From contig JACMMZ010000100.1 of the NCBI GenBank assembly GCA_014378775.1, positions 1 to 35,119 of the forward strand: DNA of 35,119 nt. The letters run 5' to 3'. The DNA is from Pseudobdellovibrionaceae bacterium. GTDB taxonomy: Bacteria; Bdellovibrionota; Bdellovibrionia; Bdellovibrionales; Bdellovibrionaceae. How positions within the stretch are numbered: the stretch's first letter is position 1; every line of letters begins with the position of its first letter. The notes under the pieces were generated by a model that was not told the DNA's origin, made no database searches, and saw nothing but the letters and a program-made list of their open reading frames with translations. A program made the translations under genes and the position numbers. This document shows positions 16,837-25,571 of the stretch, one piece after another.

Positions 16837-17520
16837 TTAGTAACCTTTTTTAAAGCAATACATGTCTATCAACTTCATGTCAGGATACATTTTCAAGCCA
16901 GGGTGTGACTTTCTGATAAGTTCCAATGTGTTTTTTTGCTTACTGAACAAAGTGGCGACGCCGTTTAAACTTCTTTCATTGAAAACTTGCGATATTCCAT
17001 GTTTCTTTAGCGTCTTTTTTGCATAGGTATCGTAAGCAACTATGCACCCTAACGTACCCAAAAGTATTTTTGACGAAAGTGTATCGCTCGGATTAACCAG
17101 AAGCTTTTTGCCGTTTGTTTTAATTATTGATTTCAATTTTCTTTTATACTCTTTCTTAATTTCTTCCGATAAATTAACTATATCTTGCGCCTTCGATCCT
17201 AAATCCCAAATGCTCAATCCCGACAACCCAAACTTTTTATCAGATTTTTTAATTAATTCCACTATTCCTAAATTTACTTTATAGTCCAACTCCAACATAA
17301 ATGAAGAGCCACGATACATGCCCCAACTCGCCAGATACATTGAAAGATGTAACGCCAGTAAGTCGTAATTCTTAGCATTTTTAGGATCATTGAATGCTAA
17401 GTAACAGTGTTCCCACGACTTATACCTGTGAAACTCTGAACCGTTTTTGACAGATTGCTGGTGAAAATCTTTAATGCCGGCTTTAAAGCTCTTTATATCT
17501 ATTGGAATAGTCGTTTTCAT
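16837..17520 (-). CDS. Unknown 227-residue protein, third gene of the PLD operon
   Basis: Contains the patterns RYKSWEHCYLAF (about residues 27-38) and LSMYLASWGMYRGSSFMLELDY (about 79-100), which I recognise as typical of an uncharacterised bacterial family often annotated only as hypothetical. No catalytic motif is evident. It starts 21 bases after the stop of the 540-residue gene on the same strand, so it is probably co-transcribed with the PLD-nuclease pair. That makes it either a third component of the system or an independent passenger. Confidence 0.75.
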   Translation of the reverse strand: MKTTIPIDIKSFKAGIKDFHQQSVKNGSEFHRYKSWEHCYLAFNDPKNAKNYDLLALHLSMYLASWGMYRGSSFMLELDYKVNLGIVELIKKSDKKFGLSGLSIWDLGSKAQDIVNLSEEIKKEYKRKLKSIIKTNGKKLLVNPSDTLSSKILLGTLGCIVAYDTYAKKTLKKHGISQVFNERSLNGVATLFSKQKNTLELIRKSHPGLKMYPDMKLIDMYCFKKGY

Positions 17521-17541
17521 TAAAATTGACCTTTGGCTTTT

Positions 17542-19164
17542 TTAAATATTTATTACGTTTTTTAATTTAATCAAATCATCACTTTTGCTAATCACGTCCA
17601 CATCGCAAAGAAGATCAATAAATGCATCAAGCCGGTCAGCCATCCAAGGAACTTCCCTTGTACCAATATCAGTTGTACCTTTCGTTGGTACAATTCCTTT
17701 GTCGTCTAAAATAAATCTTATTTTTTGTGATTCCCCATCAAACCTCGATAGAGCAATGCGTATATGTTGTGAAAATATTAACTCTTGAAAAAGTTCATTT
17801 AAGAGTTGTTTTAAATCTAATGTAGATCTTTTATCGATCCAGCCTATAAACCAAGAAATGCTGACTCGATCTGAATCCCCGTATTTTAGAAACGGGACTT
17901 TAATTTCGTCAATCCCCCAAGACTTAACTCGAAGATACCATCCAATTAAAAGGCTTATCGCTCGCGCAGAATTATTCGCATCTTCAGACTCATCAACCTC
18001 TAAATACTCAAAAAACTTATGTTGAAAATGCACAGTATTATTCCAAAGTTTGCTTGTTTCACTTAAATCAATAGTCTTATTTTTAGTAAGCTTGCCACAT
18101 TCAATATTTAATAATTCTGCAAAACTTTGAGTCGAAATGTTACATTTGGTAAGTTCATCAATAGCACGTAATGAAACTTCCTCTATTGAATGGCAACCCT
18201 CAATGAGAGATTGCTCAAAGAATACCAGTAGTTTTTCTAAAAAATACCTTTGATATTGTCGTGCCATAAAAACAGCCCAAATTTTACGATGCTTTTCAAG
18301 TTCGTCGGATAAATTTAATTTTTTACCGTTTGTCATTAGACCGGTATACCAAATCATCCTTAGATCCCAGCCGTCTATCGGACCAACTTGTTCAATTGTA
18401 CTAATTATGAGTTTTGCTGTAAGTCTTCTTTTAAAACCAGAGTCATTTGCTTCAGTTGGTAAAAGTTTTTTTAAAAATGATTTCTTAGTTGCAAGATCAA
18501 AACTTAGGAAAGAGCTCGCACAAAGCCCATGATTACCCAAGTCAGCAGCCTCGTCTTCGTTAATTTTATGATCCTTACTAATTTTTAATTTTTTATAAAA
18601 TCGACTTTCAATTAAGTGTTTCTCTAATGCTGTCATTAATTTTTTGGTGTCGTCATCTTCACTTGTTAATGGTATCCCCGTTGAAGAGCCATCGATTGCA
18701 GCTGCTGGAAACTTCTGAAGCAGTTCCATGTACTTCAATGCAGGGCCATAAAGCGGGGCAGCATAAATACTTGTGGCCTCTGTTCTTTTAACTTTTTCGA
18801 AACTAACTGGACATGGAAATTTGACTTTTTGGCCATTGCCAATTCTATTTTTAGGTTTACCAAATAAAGCGTGAGTATCGGATCCATCTGTCATATGTGA
18901 CGAAAAAATTATTTCAATATATTGTCTAAATAAATTAAAATTTGATATATTAAATTCTGCATTTTTCCAAAGTTGAGTGAACTTCCACGGTATCCAGGCC
19001 CCTACACAAAAAGAACCTGCATCTCGAGTTTGGTTATTAAGACCTGGTAGTAGCTCGTCGCTTAGAATGCCAAGATTCACAAGTCTCAATCCTAGGAAAT
19101 CTACACCACCACCTTTGTCGGAAAAATCTGTCGTAAGAAATGGTTTTTCTGGAAATGTATTCAT
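17542..19164 (-). CDS. Unknown 540-residue protein, translationally coupled to a PLD-type nuclease gene
   Basis: The ATG at 19164 overlaps the stop of the PLD gene in an ATGA arrangement; a longer upstream start would lie inside the PLD coding region. The N-terminus has a Gly- and Leu-rich block (GGGVDFLGLRLVNLGI, then LLPGLNNQTRDAGSF and GAWIPWKF). It recalls the start of DUF6361-type proteins (sirda..lFPGts..q..aRYflfvpW), but only distantly. The rest is helical, with several Trp-rich segments (LLIGWYLRVKSWGI, SWFIGWIDKR). No nuclease or ATPase motif was found. The strict coupling implies a joint function with the PLD protein, perhaps as a target-recognition or scaffold subunit (inference). 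Confidence 0.85.
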   Translation of the reverse strand: MNTFPEKPFLTTDFSDKGGGVDFLGLRLVNLGILSDELLPGLNNQTRDAGSFCVGAWIPWKFTQLWKNAEFNISNFNLFRQYIEIIFSSHMTDGSDTHALFGKPKNRIGNGQKVKFPCPVSFEKVKRTEATSIYAAPLYGPALKYMELLQKFPAAAIDGSSTGIPLTSEDDDTKKLMTALEKHLIESRFYKKLKISKDHKINEDEAADLGNHGLCASSFLSFDLATKKSFLKKLLPTEANDSGFKRRLTAKLIISTIEQVGPIDGWDLRMIWYTGLMTNGKKLNLSDELEKHRKIWAVFMARQYQRYFLEKLLVFFEQSLIEGCHSIEEVSLRAIDELTKCNISTQSFAELLNIECGKLTKNKTIDLSETSKLWNNTVHFQHKFFEYLEVDESEDANNSARAISLLIGWYLRVKSWGIDEIKVPFLKYGDSDRVSISWFIGWIDKRSTLDLKQLLNELFQELIFSQHIRIALSRFDGESQKIRFILDDKGIVPTKGTTDIGTREVPWMADRLDAFIDLLCDVDVISKSDDLIKLKNVINI

Positions 19165-21824
19165 GATTCCCCAATTTCTAAAATTGAGTAAAGTTTTGTT
19201 GATACCAATATAGAACCACACGAAGAGCAAATCACAGGCATTAACTCTGTTATCAATCTAAATTCGGGATTAATAGTATATCTATTTGAACAGCCTTCCG
19301 AAATGCAATAATTTTGCCCATCACGAGCTTTGATTATTACTGGCATACTTCTTTCGGCCCTATGACGTAGCTTATTTAAACTAGGCTGTGATATTTCTGA
19401 AATGCTTTGAAACAAATTCCATTCTTTATTTTGAACGATTTCTAATATTTTTTTAGTAAGCGCTGCACCTTTTATCTCGGAAACGTTGAAATTTCTTAGC
19501 TGCTCGGCAGCAGATTCAAAATCTGTCATCAATATGCCATCGTTATTTGCCGATAAATAATTTCTAAAAAAACTCTTCAATCGATCTGTGTTAGTAAACA
19601 ATGATTGCATCTTGTTTCCTGAGATTTGCTTATAAGCAATCCAGGATTTGATTGGAAATCTTTTTTTGGTTTTTTTATTTTGTGACATCAAATAAATGAA
19701 GAAGTACAAATAAGTGAGCATAGTTTCTTCCGGAGGAAGAACTTTATATTCAGAATAAATATCTTCTGCAATTGCTGGGAAGGGTTCGCCTTTGTATCGA
19801 TTTCCTTTTGGCAGCACATAGCCCTCCCACGCGGATCTATCAGCAAACAACATTTCAATAAATGACTCACATAGTTCTGCAACCGACTCCGTTTCTACTG
19901 TGTATTTCGAAGACACTCCAACTACACTACGGACCCTTAAACAAATAAGAGCCATTATTGTACACCGTGGCCAAATATTTAAAGAATCTTTCTCAGAGAC
20001 TATGCAATCGCTGAGATGGCCCCATAAGTAGTACAATTGATCAATGGTAATTTTCCAAATTTTATTATATTTGCCTATTTTCTTAGGTGGCTCTTTGGCT
20101 ACTACTGATGCTGCGTTAGTTTCATCTTCCGTGTCCCCATCAGCATTATTAATTGTAGTATTGTTAAATTCAAACTTAGAAAAATGAGCAAATATCGATT
20201 GTAACGTTTGAATGTCATTAAATCTTTTAGAATTTTTAATCCCTTGATCTAAATTATCAATTTGTATTGGCGGCCATATTGCTATTTTGTCTATGATAGT
20301 ATTTTTTTCATCACCAAGAGCTTTTGCGTTCGTATTTTTTATTACAACTTCACCGTTAATACTGGATTGATTCAAATCCTCAAAAAAGTAATCTACAACC
20401 AATGAAGTAAGTGCCGTCAAATCTAAGTAGTCAGGCGTCGCTTCACCAGATAGCAGGGCCATAGCCCCACGCAAAGCATTTCTCTGAGATGGCCCAGTTG
20501 AAAGACTAACAATGTCATTTACAAAACTAATGCCTTTTAAAGCTTTACCCTCAATACTCTGACAATCTATCGATATTGTTGCAGCCTGAAACCTTCTGGA
20601 AGCCTCGGTAATATTTTCTGGCCATTTTATTTTAAGTTTATAATTTTCTATCTTTTCAGTAATCTTGACGGCACCCCTTTGTAAGCCGATTTTAATTAAG
20701 ATACTGATTTTATCTATTGGGAAGTTTTTTTGCGCAGCCTCGTCGAAGTTAATTTCAATGAATTCACCTGATGTAGATGCAAAAAAATTTAATGAACCTA
20801 CGTTTGTTTCTGGATTTGACCTAGATATTTGACGACAACCCTCATACTTACCGGATTTATTCGAAAAATAGTCAAGAATAGTTTTTGAATTGGTTTGTCT
20901 TAATAATCCTGCTTCAAAATTAGATCCGGACAATGCTGCTAAAGTACAATTAGCACTACCGCTAAAAATCCAACTTTCTTTTTTATTTAAAATTCCATAA
21001 AGTTTAAGGTGATGAAACCCCTTTTTATCTAAATCCCATTCTCTTAATTCGACGTTTTCAATTTTCTTAACATCTGAAATATCAAAATCGATTTTATTGT
21101 CCTGATCTAAACCTGGATATAAATAAACTTTTTTAGGCTCGAATTTTGTAATGAATAACCTTATGCCGGCAACCTCGCCTCCAAAGTACGGCGCCCCAAT
21201 ATAAAGATCAGAAGCTTTTTCAATTGGCAATTGCTCTAAAATTGTTTTTCGTGAATTGTTAATAAAATGCAACTCTCTGCTCGGATTTTTCTCATTAGAT
21301 TTATGTACATTTAGTTCCCCCAATATTGAATTGATGTATTGCACTTGAAAAGATGAACTTTGTTTTATATTTGACCATTGCTTAACTAGACCCTCTAAAA
21401 AGTCGACACTATCTGCAACCAATTCTCCGGTTAATGAATCACCGAACTTTCCATGAAAAGAATCAAATATCTCTACGTTTTCAATAAAGCCCGATTGTGT
21501 AAGGTTGCCACTACCCACGAGCAGAGCGAACTCTACCTCATTAAACATGATCCACACTTTAGGGTGAAATGATCCTTTACACGGCACAGCTGTAACCACA
21601 TAGTCTTTACCTGCTGACCTTAAAGCAGGTGCTTCCTGAAATGCTCTGGCCACGCCGAGTGAGTCGGCCAAGATCATACACTTCTCGAGCTTTTCCTTAT
21701 TTATTCTGGAAAAAACTGTAGACTCGAAAAATGCCAAGCTTAACGTGTAAGATGTACCTAAAATATGTGTGGGGCTAAATAATTCAAAAAAGTCTGAAAG
21801 TGGAATTCTATTAATTTCAGACAT
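19161..21824 (-). CDS. PLD/HKD-family nuclease-like protein with C-terminal Cys4 motif
   Basis: 887 residues from the ATG at 21824. A TTG six codons upstream is possible, but neither start has a strong ribosome site. Two HKD half-sites are visible: SFHPKVWIMF (His87, Lys89) with GSGNLT at 104-109, and HHLKLYGI (His272, Lys274) with GSANCT at 289-294. This is the duplicated arrangement of phospholipase-D-superfamily nucleases. The middle is an unrecognised beta-rich region, and 350 helical residues follow. Near the end Cys840-x4-Cys845 and Cys866-x2-Cys869 could bind zinc. The gene is first in a three-gene minus-strand operon and may be a DNA or RNA nuclease effector (inference). No helicase is encoded nearby. 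Confidence 0.88.
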   Translation of the reverse strand: MSEINRIPLSDFFELFSPTHILGTSYTLSLAFFESTVFSRINKEKLEKCMILADSLGVARAFQEAPALRSAGKDYVVTAVPCKGSFHPKVWIMFNEVEFALLVGSGNLTQSGFIENVEIFDSFHGKFGDSLTGELVADSVDFLEGLVKQWSNIKQSSSFQVQYINSILGELNVHKSNEKNPSRELHFINNSRKTILEQLPIEKASDLYIGAPYFGGEVAGIRLFITKFEPKKVYLYPGLDQDNKIDFDISDVKKIENVELREWDLDKKGFHHLKLYGILNKKESWIFSGSANCTLAALSGSNFEAGLLRQTNSKTILDYFSNKSGKYEGCRQISRSNPETNVGSLNFFASTSGEFIEINFDEAAQKNFPIDKISILIKIGLQRGAVKITEKIENYKLKIKWPENITEASRRFQAATISIDCQSIEGKALKGISFVNDIVSLSTGPSQRNALRGAMALLSGEATPDYLDLTALTSLVVDYFFEDLNQSSINGEVVIKNTNAKALGDEKNTIIDKIAIWPPIQIDNLDQGIKNSKRFNDIQTLQSIFAHFSKFEFNNTTINNADGDTEDETNAASVVAKEPPKKIGKYNKIWKITIDQLYYLWGHLSDCIVSEKDSLNIWPRCTIMALICLRVRSVVGVSSKYTVETESVAELCESFIEMLFADRSAWEGYVLPKGNRYKGEPFPAIAEDIYSEYKVLPPEETMLTYLYFFIYLMSQNKKTKKRFPIKSWIAYKQISGNKMQSLFTNTDRLKSFFRNYLSANNDGILMTDFESAAEQLRNFNVSEIKGAALTKKILEIVQNKEWNLFQSISEISQPSLNKLRHRAERSMPVIIKARDGQNYCISEGCSNRYTINPEFRLITELMPVICSSCGSILVSTKLYSILEIGES

Positions 21825-21970
21825 ATTCTTTATCGCATCCAATCTGTTTTAATTCGCAAGGTATTTCCCGATAGCGCTTATTCAGCGAAACTTTTTAAAT
21901 AAGAATTTGTTAATTAAAACACAGTTTGTAAATGCCGAGTATTAAAGGCTAATTTGGATCTGGACTATTG

Positions 21971-21988
21971 GCCTGCAAGTTCGCAGGC
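21971..21988. repeat. Six-base-pair hairpin GCCTGC-AAGTTC-GCAGGC
   Basis: A perfect hairpin just downstream (minus strand) of a decayed reading frame and touching its TAG stop. No U-tract follows on the minus strand. It may be a degenerate terminator. Confidence 0.4.
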
Positions 21989-22176
21989 TAGAAGAGTTCA
22001 AAATTAAGCTTTATTGGCTTTGAGATAAAGTTTGCATCCGCATCAACTGTGGTTTGCTTGATCTCATTTTTGCTCTTGTCGGGACCCAACACATCGCAAG
22101 TGAACAATTCTGTATTTCCAGAACTCACCAATACGTCGGATCCAGAATATTCAAACCTTTCGAGTTGTCTAAGAAT
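21988..22176 (-). pseudogene. Orphan C-terminal fragment of an unknown gene
   Basis: An open frame of 62 residues with no start codon, closed upstream by TAA. The translation is protein-like (it contains ERFEYSGSDVLVSSGNTEL, CDVLGPDK and PIKLNFELF). It looks like the end of a gene whose 5' part has been lost. Nothing in it is recognised. Between the PLD start and the DUF2130 stop (21825-22427) this is the only coding-like sequence, together with a hairpin and a 19-bp palindrome. Confidence 0.4.
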
Positions 22177-22331
22177 TTAGGCACTAAATAAATACTTACA
22201 AACGTAATTAAATTTCCTATAAATTACTTAATCTGCGTCAACCATACAGCTGCATCGAGTCTGCAAGAGTTTACTTATTCTTTAAAAAAATTCTACGGCT
22301 AAAGTGCAATATCCCACAAAAAATTATAACA

Positions 22332-22350
22332 ACAAAATCAATGATTTTGT
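22332..22350. promoter_or_regulatory. 19-bp palindrome ACAAAATCA-A-TGATTTTGT
   Basis: A perfect dyad with a one-base centre in the non-coding stretch between the DUF2130 gene and the PLD operon. It could be an operator or protein-binding site; there is no clear adjacent start codon. Confidence 0.4.
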
Positions 22351-22427
22351 GATCTATCAGTCTATCAAAAAAGATTTCTCACACATTCGCTGACCAAGTT
22401 GTGGGCTATTCAGTCACAGCTTCTTCT

Positions 22428-23819
22428 CTAATCTTTTTTTGCATCCGCAAATTTTGCCATCATTGTTGGATTATTCTTTGTAAGCTTTTTAATTGTCACG
22501 TCTTCAGCCTTGCGATTTGCTAAATCCAACTGGTTCTCAGCTCCCAAGAGGACGTCTTTTGTTTTCTGCAGTTGTGCAATTGATTTATCGATTGACTCAA
22601 TCGCCGTTCTAAATTTATCAGAGGCTAATTTATAATTTCTTGCAAAGCCACCTTTGAAAGCTTCTAGCTCTTTTTCAAAATTTGTAATATCTAAGTTCTG
22701 ATTCTTAACAAAAGCTAATTCGGCTTTGTACTTAAGCGAGTTAAGCGCAGCACTTCGTAATAAAGAAATAATTGGCAAAAAAAACTGCGGTCTCACCACG
22801 TACATTTTTGGGTATCGATAGGACACATCAACTATTCCTCTGTTGTAAAGCTCATTATCGGCCTCAAGAAGCGAAACTAGAACCGCGTACTCGCAGCCTT
22901 TTTCTATGCGATCTTTATCTAATTCCTTAAAGAAATCCTCATTCTTATTCTTTTTACCGGTGCCATCAGCCTCATTTTTCATTTCGAACATAATTGAAAT
23001 TATTTCGTTTTCGTTTTCATCTGACTCTTTAAAGATATAATCACCCTTACTGCCAGAGCTGCCATCGTTATCTTTTTCAAAATAGGCCTTAGGAAATGCC
23101 ATAGCTCTTATATTATTAAATTCATTTTCACAGTGTTTCTCTAGCGTCTCACCAACCATTTTTGTAGATAGCTGAAGCTTCATATCTTTAAGTCTTTCAA
23201 TCGAATCGTCTCTATCCTTGATTTGCGTTTCGTATTTTTCTTTAAGTGACTTTTCTGAAAGCTCTTTTTCAAGTTTCAGTTTATCGACGCTGACCTTTAA
23301 TGAATCTCTTTCTTTTTCAACAATCCCAACCGCTTCTGACACTTTAAGTTTTTGTGTCAGCTCAGCAGTATCCAACTTTGATTTGAGAGCAGAAATCTCG
23401 GCCTCTTTTTCAGCCTTGGTTTTATCGACTTCAGCCGCTAGCTTTACTTCAGAGACCTGCGTGGCCGCCAATTTTTCTTGCTCGATTTTTTCGATTTTCG
23501 ACACAAGCAAGTCACGCTCTCTTTCGACCTTAGTGAGTGCGTCTTTAGCTGCCGCCTGAAGAGCTAATTCAGTCGAGACAAGTTTATTTTTCATCTCTTG
23601 AATTTCTGATTCCTTGACTGATGAGTTCTTCTGAAACTCAGCGGTTAGCTTGGCCTTTTCTAGCTCAACTGCTGAGTTTTTCTCTTTTTCAGCAATTTCA
23701 AGGCGATTATGGATCTCCTTTTCAAAGTCACCATCGCGAACTTGCTTTAAAATTGCAGCATACCCCGCCTCATCAATCTTAAAAGCCTTACTACAGTGCG
23801 GACATCTTATTTCGTTCAT
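22428..23819 (-). CDS. DUF2130-domain protein (probable PD-(D/E)XK-type fold) with long coiled coil
   Basis: 463 residues. It opens [13 protein letters not shown] (a single CxxC knuckle at 6 and 9), then about 180 residues of Lys/Glu-rich coiled coil (roughly 30-215). The DUF2130 domain follows, with the hallmark [20 protein letters not shown] and [12 protein letters not shown]. Asp260 in KGDYIF and Glu279-x-Lys281 in IMFEMKN are spaced like the catalytic D...ExK of PD-(D/E)XK nucleases. The nuclease assignment is inference, while the DUF2130 call is firm. GGAAT precedes the ATG. It stands alone among defence-type genes, separated from both neighbours by non-coding DNA. Confidence 0.9.
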   Translation of the reverse strand: MNEIRCPHCSKAFKIDEAGYAAILKQVRDGDFEKEIHNRLEIAEKEKNSAVELEKAKLTAEFQKNSSVKESEIQEMKNKLVSTELALQAAAKDALTKVERERDLLVSKIEKIEQEKLAATQVSEVKLAAEVDKTKAEKEAEISALKSKLDTAELTQKLKVSEAVGIVEKERDSLKVSVDKLKLEKELSEKSLKEKYETQIKDRDDSIERLKDMKLQLSTKMVGETLEKHCENEFNNIRAMAFPKAYFEKDNDGSSGSKGDYIFKESDENENEIISIMFEMKNEADGTGKKNKNEDFFKELDKDRIEKGCEYAVLVSLLEADNELYNRGIVDVSYRYPKMYVVRPQFFLPIISLLRSAALNSLKYKAELAFVKNQNLDITNFEKELEAFKGGFARNYKLASDKFRTAIESIDKSIAQLQKTKDVLLGAENQLDLANRKAEDVTIKKLTKNNPTMMAKFADAKKD

Positions 23820-23906
23820 ATCATTCCATTCTAATTGTTAAAAGTTCACATTCCTCAACTTAAATAATCACACCAAAATATTACTTCAAAAATAATAAAC
23901 TTTAAA

Positions 23907-24100
23907 TTATTTACGACTGCATTCCTGCCTTCTGGTCTCTGCGATCGACTTTAAATATTTTTTTTTGATTTTCGCTAAGGTTTTGTGCATTTTTTCCAAC
24001 TCGGTAACTCCGAGAGAAGCCGTAAATTCGTCGAGTTGCCAACACCATTTTTTTTCGAGGGCATTTCGACCAATACAAAATTAGAGATAAGGTCAGCCAT
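23907..24100 (-). CDS. Short unknown gene requiring a -1 frameshift at an A8 run
   Basis: Starts ATGGCTGACC at 24100, overlapping the end of the upstream gene by eight bases, with AAAGGA seven bases before it. The zero frame reads MADLISNFVLVEMPSKKNGV and stops after about 38 residues. From the eight A residues (complement of 24048-24055) the -1 frame is open and clearly protein-like: WCWQLDEFTASLGVTELEKM, then a basic helix to TAA at 23907. Nine bases after the run a 7-bp stem (CAACTCG/CGAGTTG, 24032-24038 with 23997-24003) follows. That is the layout of a programmed -1 shift, but a plain homopolymer mutation or read error is equally possible. Function unknown. Confidence 0.5.
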
Positions 24101-24539
24101 TATTAGTTCCTTTATTTGTACCGATTACGCCAAGAACAATCTTAATTGAGGCCCTCGTCTGCATAGTTCGTTTTTGATCGACCAATTCATCTGTTTGAAA
24201 AGCCGCTATTAAGTCGTAATCTAGATCGTCCCATATAATTGCAATTTCACACTCCGGATTTAGCGGAGCTTTAAATAGAATCTTTTTAATTTCTTCTTCG
24301 GAAGAATCTTTATTAGTCATTAAAAGCGATTTAGCCTTTTTCTTTTGCTCTGAATCTAAAAATACTTCGGGGTTGTCTTTTATTAACATTGTGAAGGAGC
24401 CATTTATGTCTGCGAAGTTTCCGCCTGAACCAAACTTTACGCGACCACTTGCCTTTGGATACTTTTGCCTTAACAGCTTCCAAACTTCGTTGTATTTTTT
24501 TTGAATTTCGTAAAGCTCCGCCCCTAAATAATAGTTCAT
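24093..24539 (-). CDS. Unknown 148-residue protein
   Basis: Start set at the ATG 24539 because GGAGAA lies six bases before it; the ATG at 24551 has no ribosome site. The protein begins MNYYLGAELYEIQKKYNEVW, with a Gly-rich turn RVKFGSGGNFADINGSF, and an acidic segment CEIAIIWDDLDYDL. No family recognised. It lies downstream of the Tat-signal ATPase gene with a 90-base gap that contains a repeated leader motif, and it overlaps the frameshifted gene that follows. Confidence 0.6.
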   Translation of the reverse strand: MNYYLGAELYEIQKKYNEVWKLLRQKYPKASGRVKFGSGGNFADINGSFTMLIKDNPEVFLDSEQKKKAKSLLMTNKDSSEEEIKKILFKAPLNPECEIAIIWDDLDYDLIAAFQTDELVDQKRTMQTRASIKIVLGVIGTNKGTNNG

Positions 24540-24574
24540 ACTATTCTCCATCGTATATTTTAAATTAATTTTGC

Positions 24575-24588
24575 CGTTACGTGCTGCT
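24575..24588. repeat. Leader motif CGTTACGTGCTGCT, copy 1
   Basis: Identical 14-mer to 26115-26128. On the minus strand both copies are followed by a similar AT-rich stretch containing AAAATATA and ATGGA(A)GAATA before a gene. The motif is probably part of a duplicated 5' regulatory leader. Confidence 0.45.
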
Positions 24589-24629
24589 GATTCCGCTCAA
24601 TCCCAAAGTTGTTTTTCTATTTGGCGACT

Positions 24630-25520
24630 TTAAGATTTTAAGCCAGTTATCTGATGATTTTCGGAATTAAAGTTTGCAAACCATACGTCAGCCCGCTTGA
24701 ACAAACCGTGACTTAAGTTTTTTTCGTTTTCAAATAGGGTAAAGCGAATTGTGTCATCTGCATTTTCGTCATAATATTTTTTTCGATAAATTAAGACTAA
24801 TTTGTCAATAGATCTGAAATCGCGAATTTCTCTTAAATCTGTTGGAAGTGGTCTTTTGTCCAACCTAGATTCCATTCCTAGATTAATCTGACTAGCTACA
24901 ATGACGACTAAATTAAGATCTGTGGACATTGTTTTAAGATTCTTTAAAATGTCTTCAACCTCAAGTAATCGATTCGGGAATTTTTGCTCACTATTTAGCA
25001 ATTGAATATAATCTACAAAAACATACTTGAGTGTTGATTGTTGTGCTTTATAAAGCTCAACACGTTTTCTTAAGTCTTGTACTGACAAAGTGTACGAATC
25101 ATCAATTTCTGCTAGGCCATTTGAAAATGAACTAAAGCCTATTGCTGTATCTTGCTGACTTCTGTACATAGCATTTAGACTTTTAATGCCAACGTCGGAT
25201 TGCAGCGATTGCCATCGCTGCAAAGCCTTTGCTTTACTTAGTTCTATTGAAAAAAAGAGGCTTTTGTATTCTTTGAATTCAGAAACTTCATCTAATAAGT
25301 TGAGCATAACAGCCGACTTACCCATACTGGGTCTGCCCGCAATTATGACTAATTTCGAAAAGGTTTCATTGCCAACCAATGCTTCAAACAGAGGTTTCGG
25401 TTTTTCAATAAACGCTTTTAACTTAAAACTGTTTTCCGTATTTGCGATTGCCTGTGCTGTATTAAATAAAGTGTACAGCGGAAATAATCCGGCAAATTTT
25501 ATGAGTGTTCGTCTTTTCAT
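24630..25520 (-). CDS. DnaB/RecA-type ATPase domain with an apparent twin-arginine signal peptide
   Basis: 296 residues. Residues 1-26 (MKRRTLIKFAGLFPLYTLFN then TAQAIA) form a textbook Tat signal: RRTLIK, a hydrophobic core, then an AxA site. The rest matches the C-terminal ATPase domain of DnaB: Walker A GRPSMGKS at 62-69, the FFSIELS element at 88-94, Walker B VFVDYIQLL at 166-174, SQ at 209-210 and KRPLPTDLRE at 221-230, then LIYRKKYY. The N-terminal DnaB domain is absent. AAAGGA precedes the ATG. A replicative-type ATPase sent to the periplasm is not expected, so the N-terminus may instead be a membrane anchor or an unprocessed helix. Neighbours are unknown small genes on the same strand. 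Confidence 0.85.
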   Translation of the reverse strand: MKRRTLIKFAGLFPLYTLFNTAQAIANTENSFKLKAFIEKPKPLFEALVGNETFSKLVIIAGRPSMGKSAVMLNLLDEVSEFKEYKSLFFSIELSKAKALQRWQSLQSDVGIKSLNAMYRSQQDTAIGFSSFSNGLAEIDDSYTLSVQDLRKRVELYKAQQSTLKYVFVDYIQLLNSEQKFPNRLLEVEDILKNLKTMSTDLNLVVIVASQINLGMESRLDKRPLPTDLREIRDFRSIDKLVLIYRKKYYDENADDTIRFTLFENEKNLSHGLFKRADVWFANFNSENHQITGLKS

Positions 25521-25571
25521 TTTAATTTCCTTTCAAAAATATTATCAAACAGTCATTCTTTTATAGCTCAA

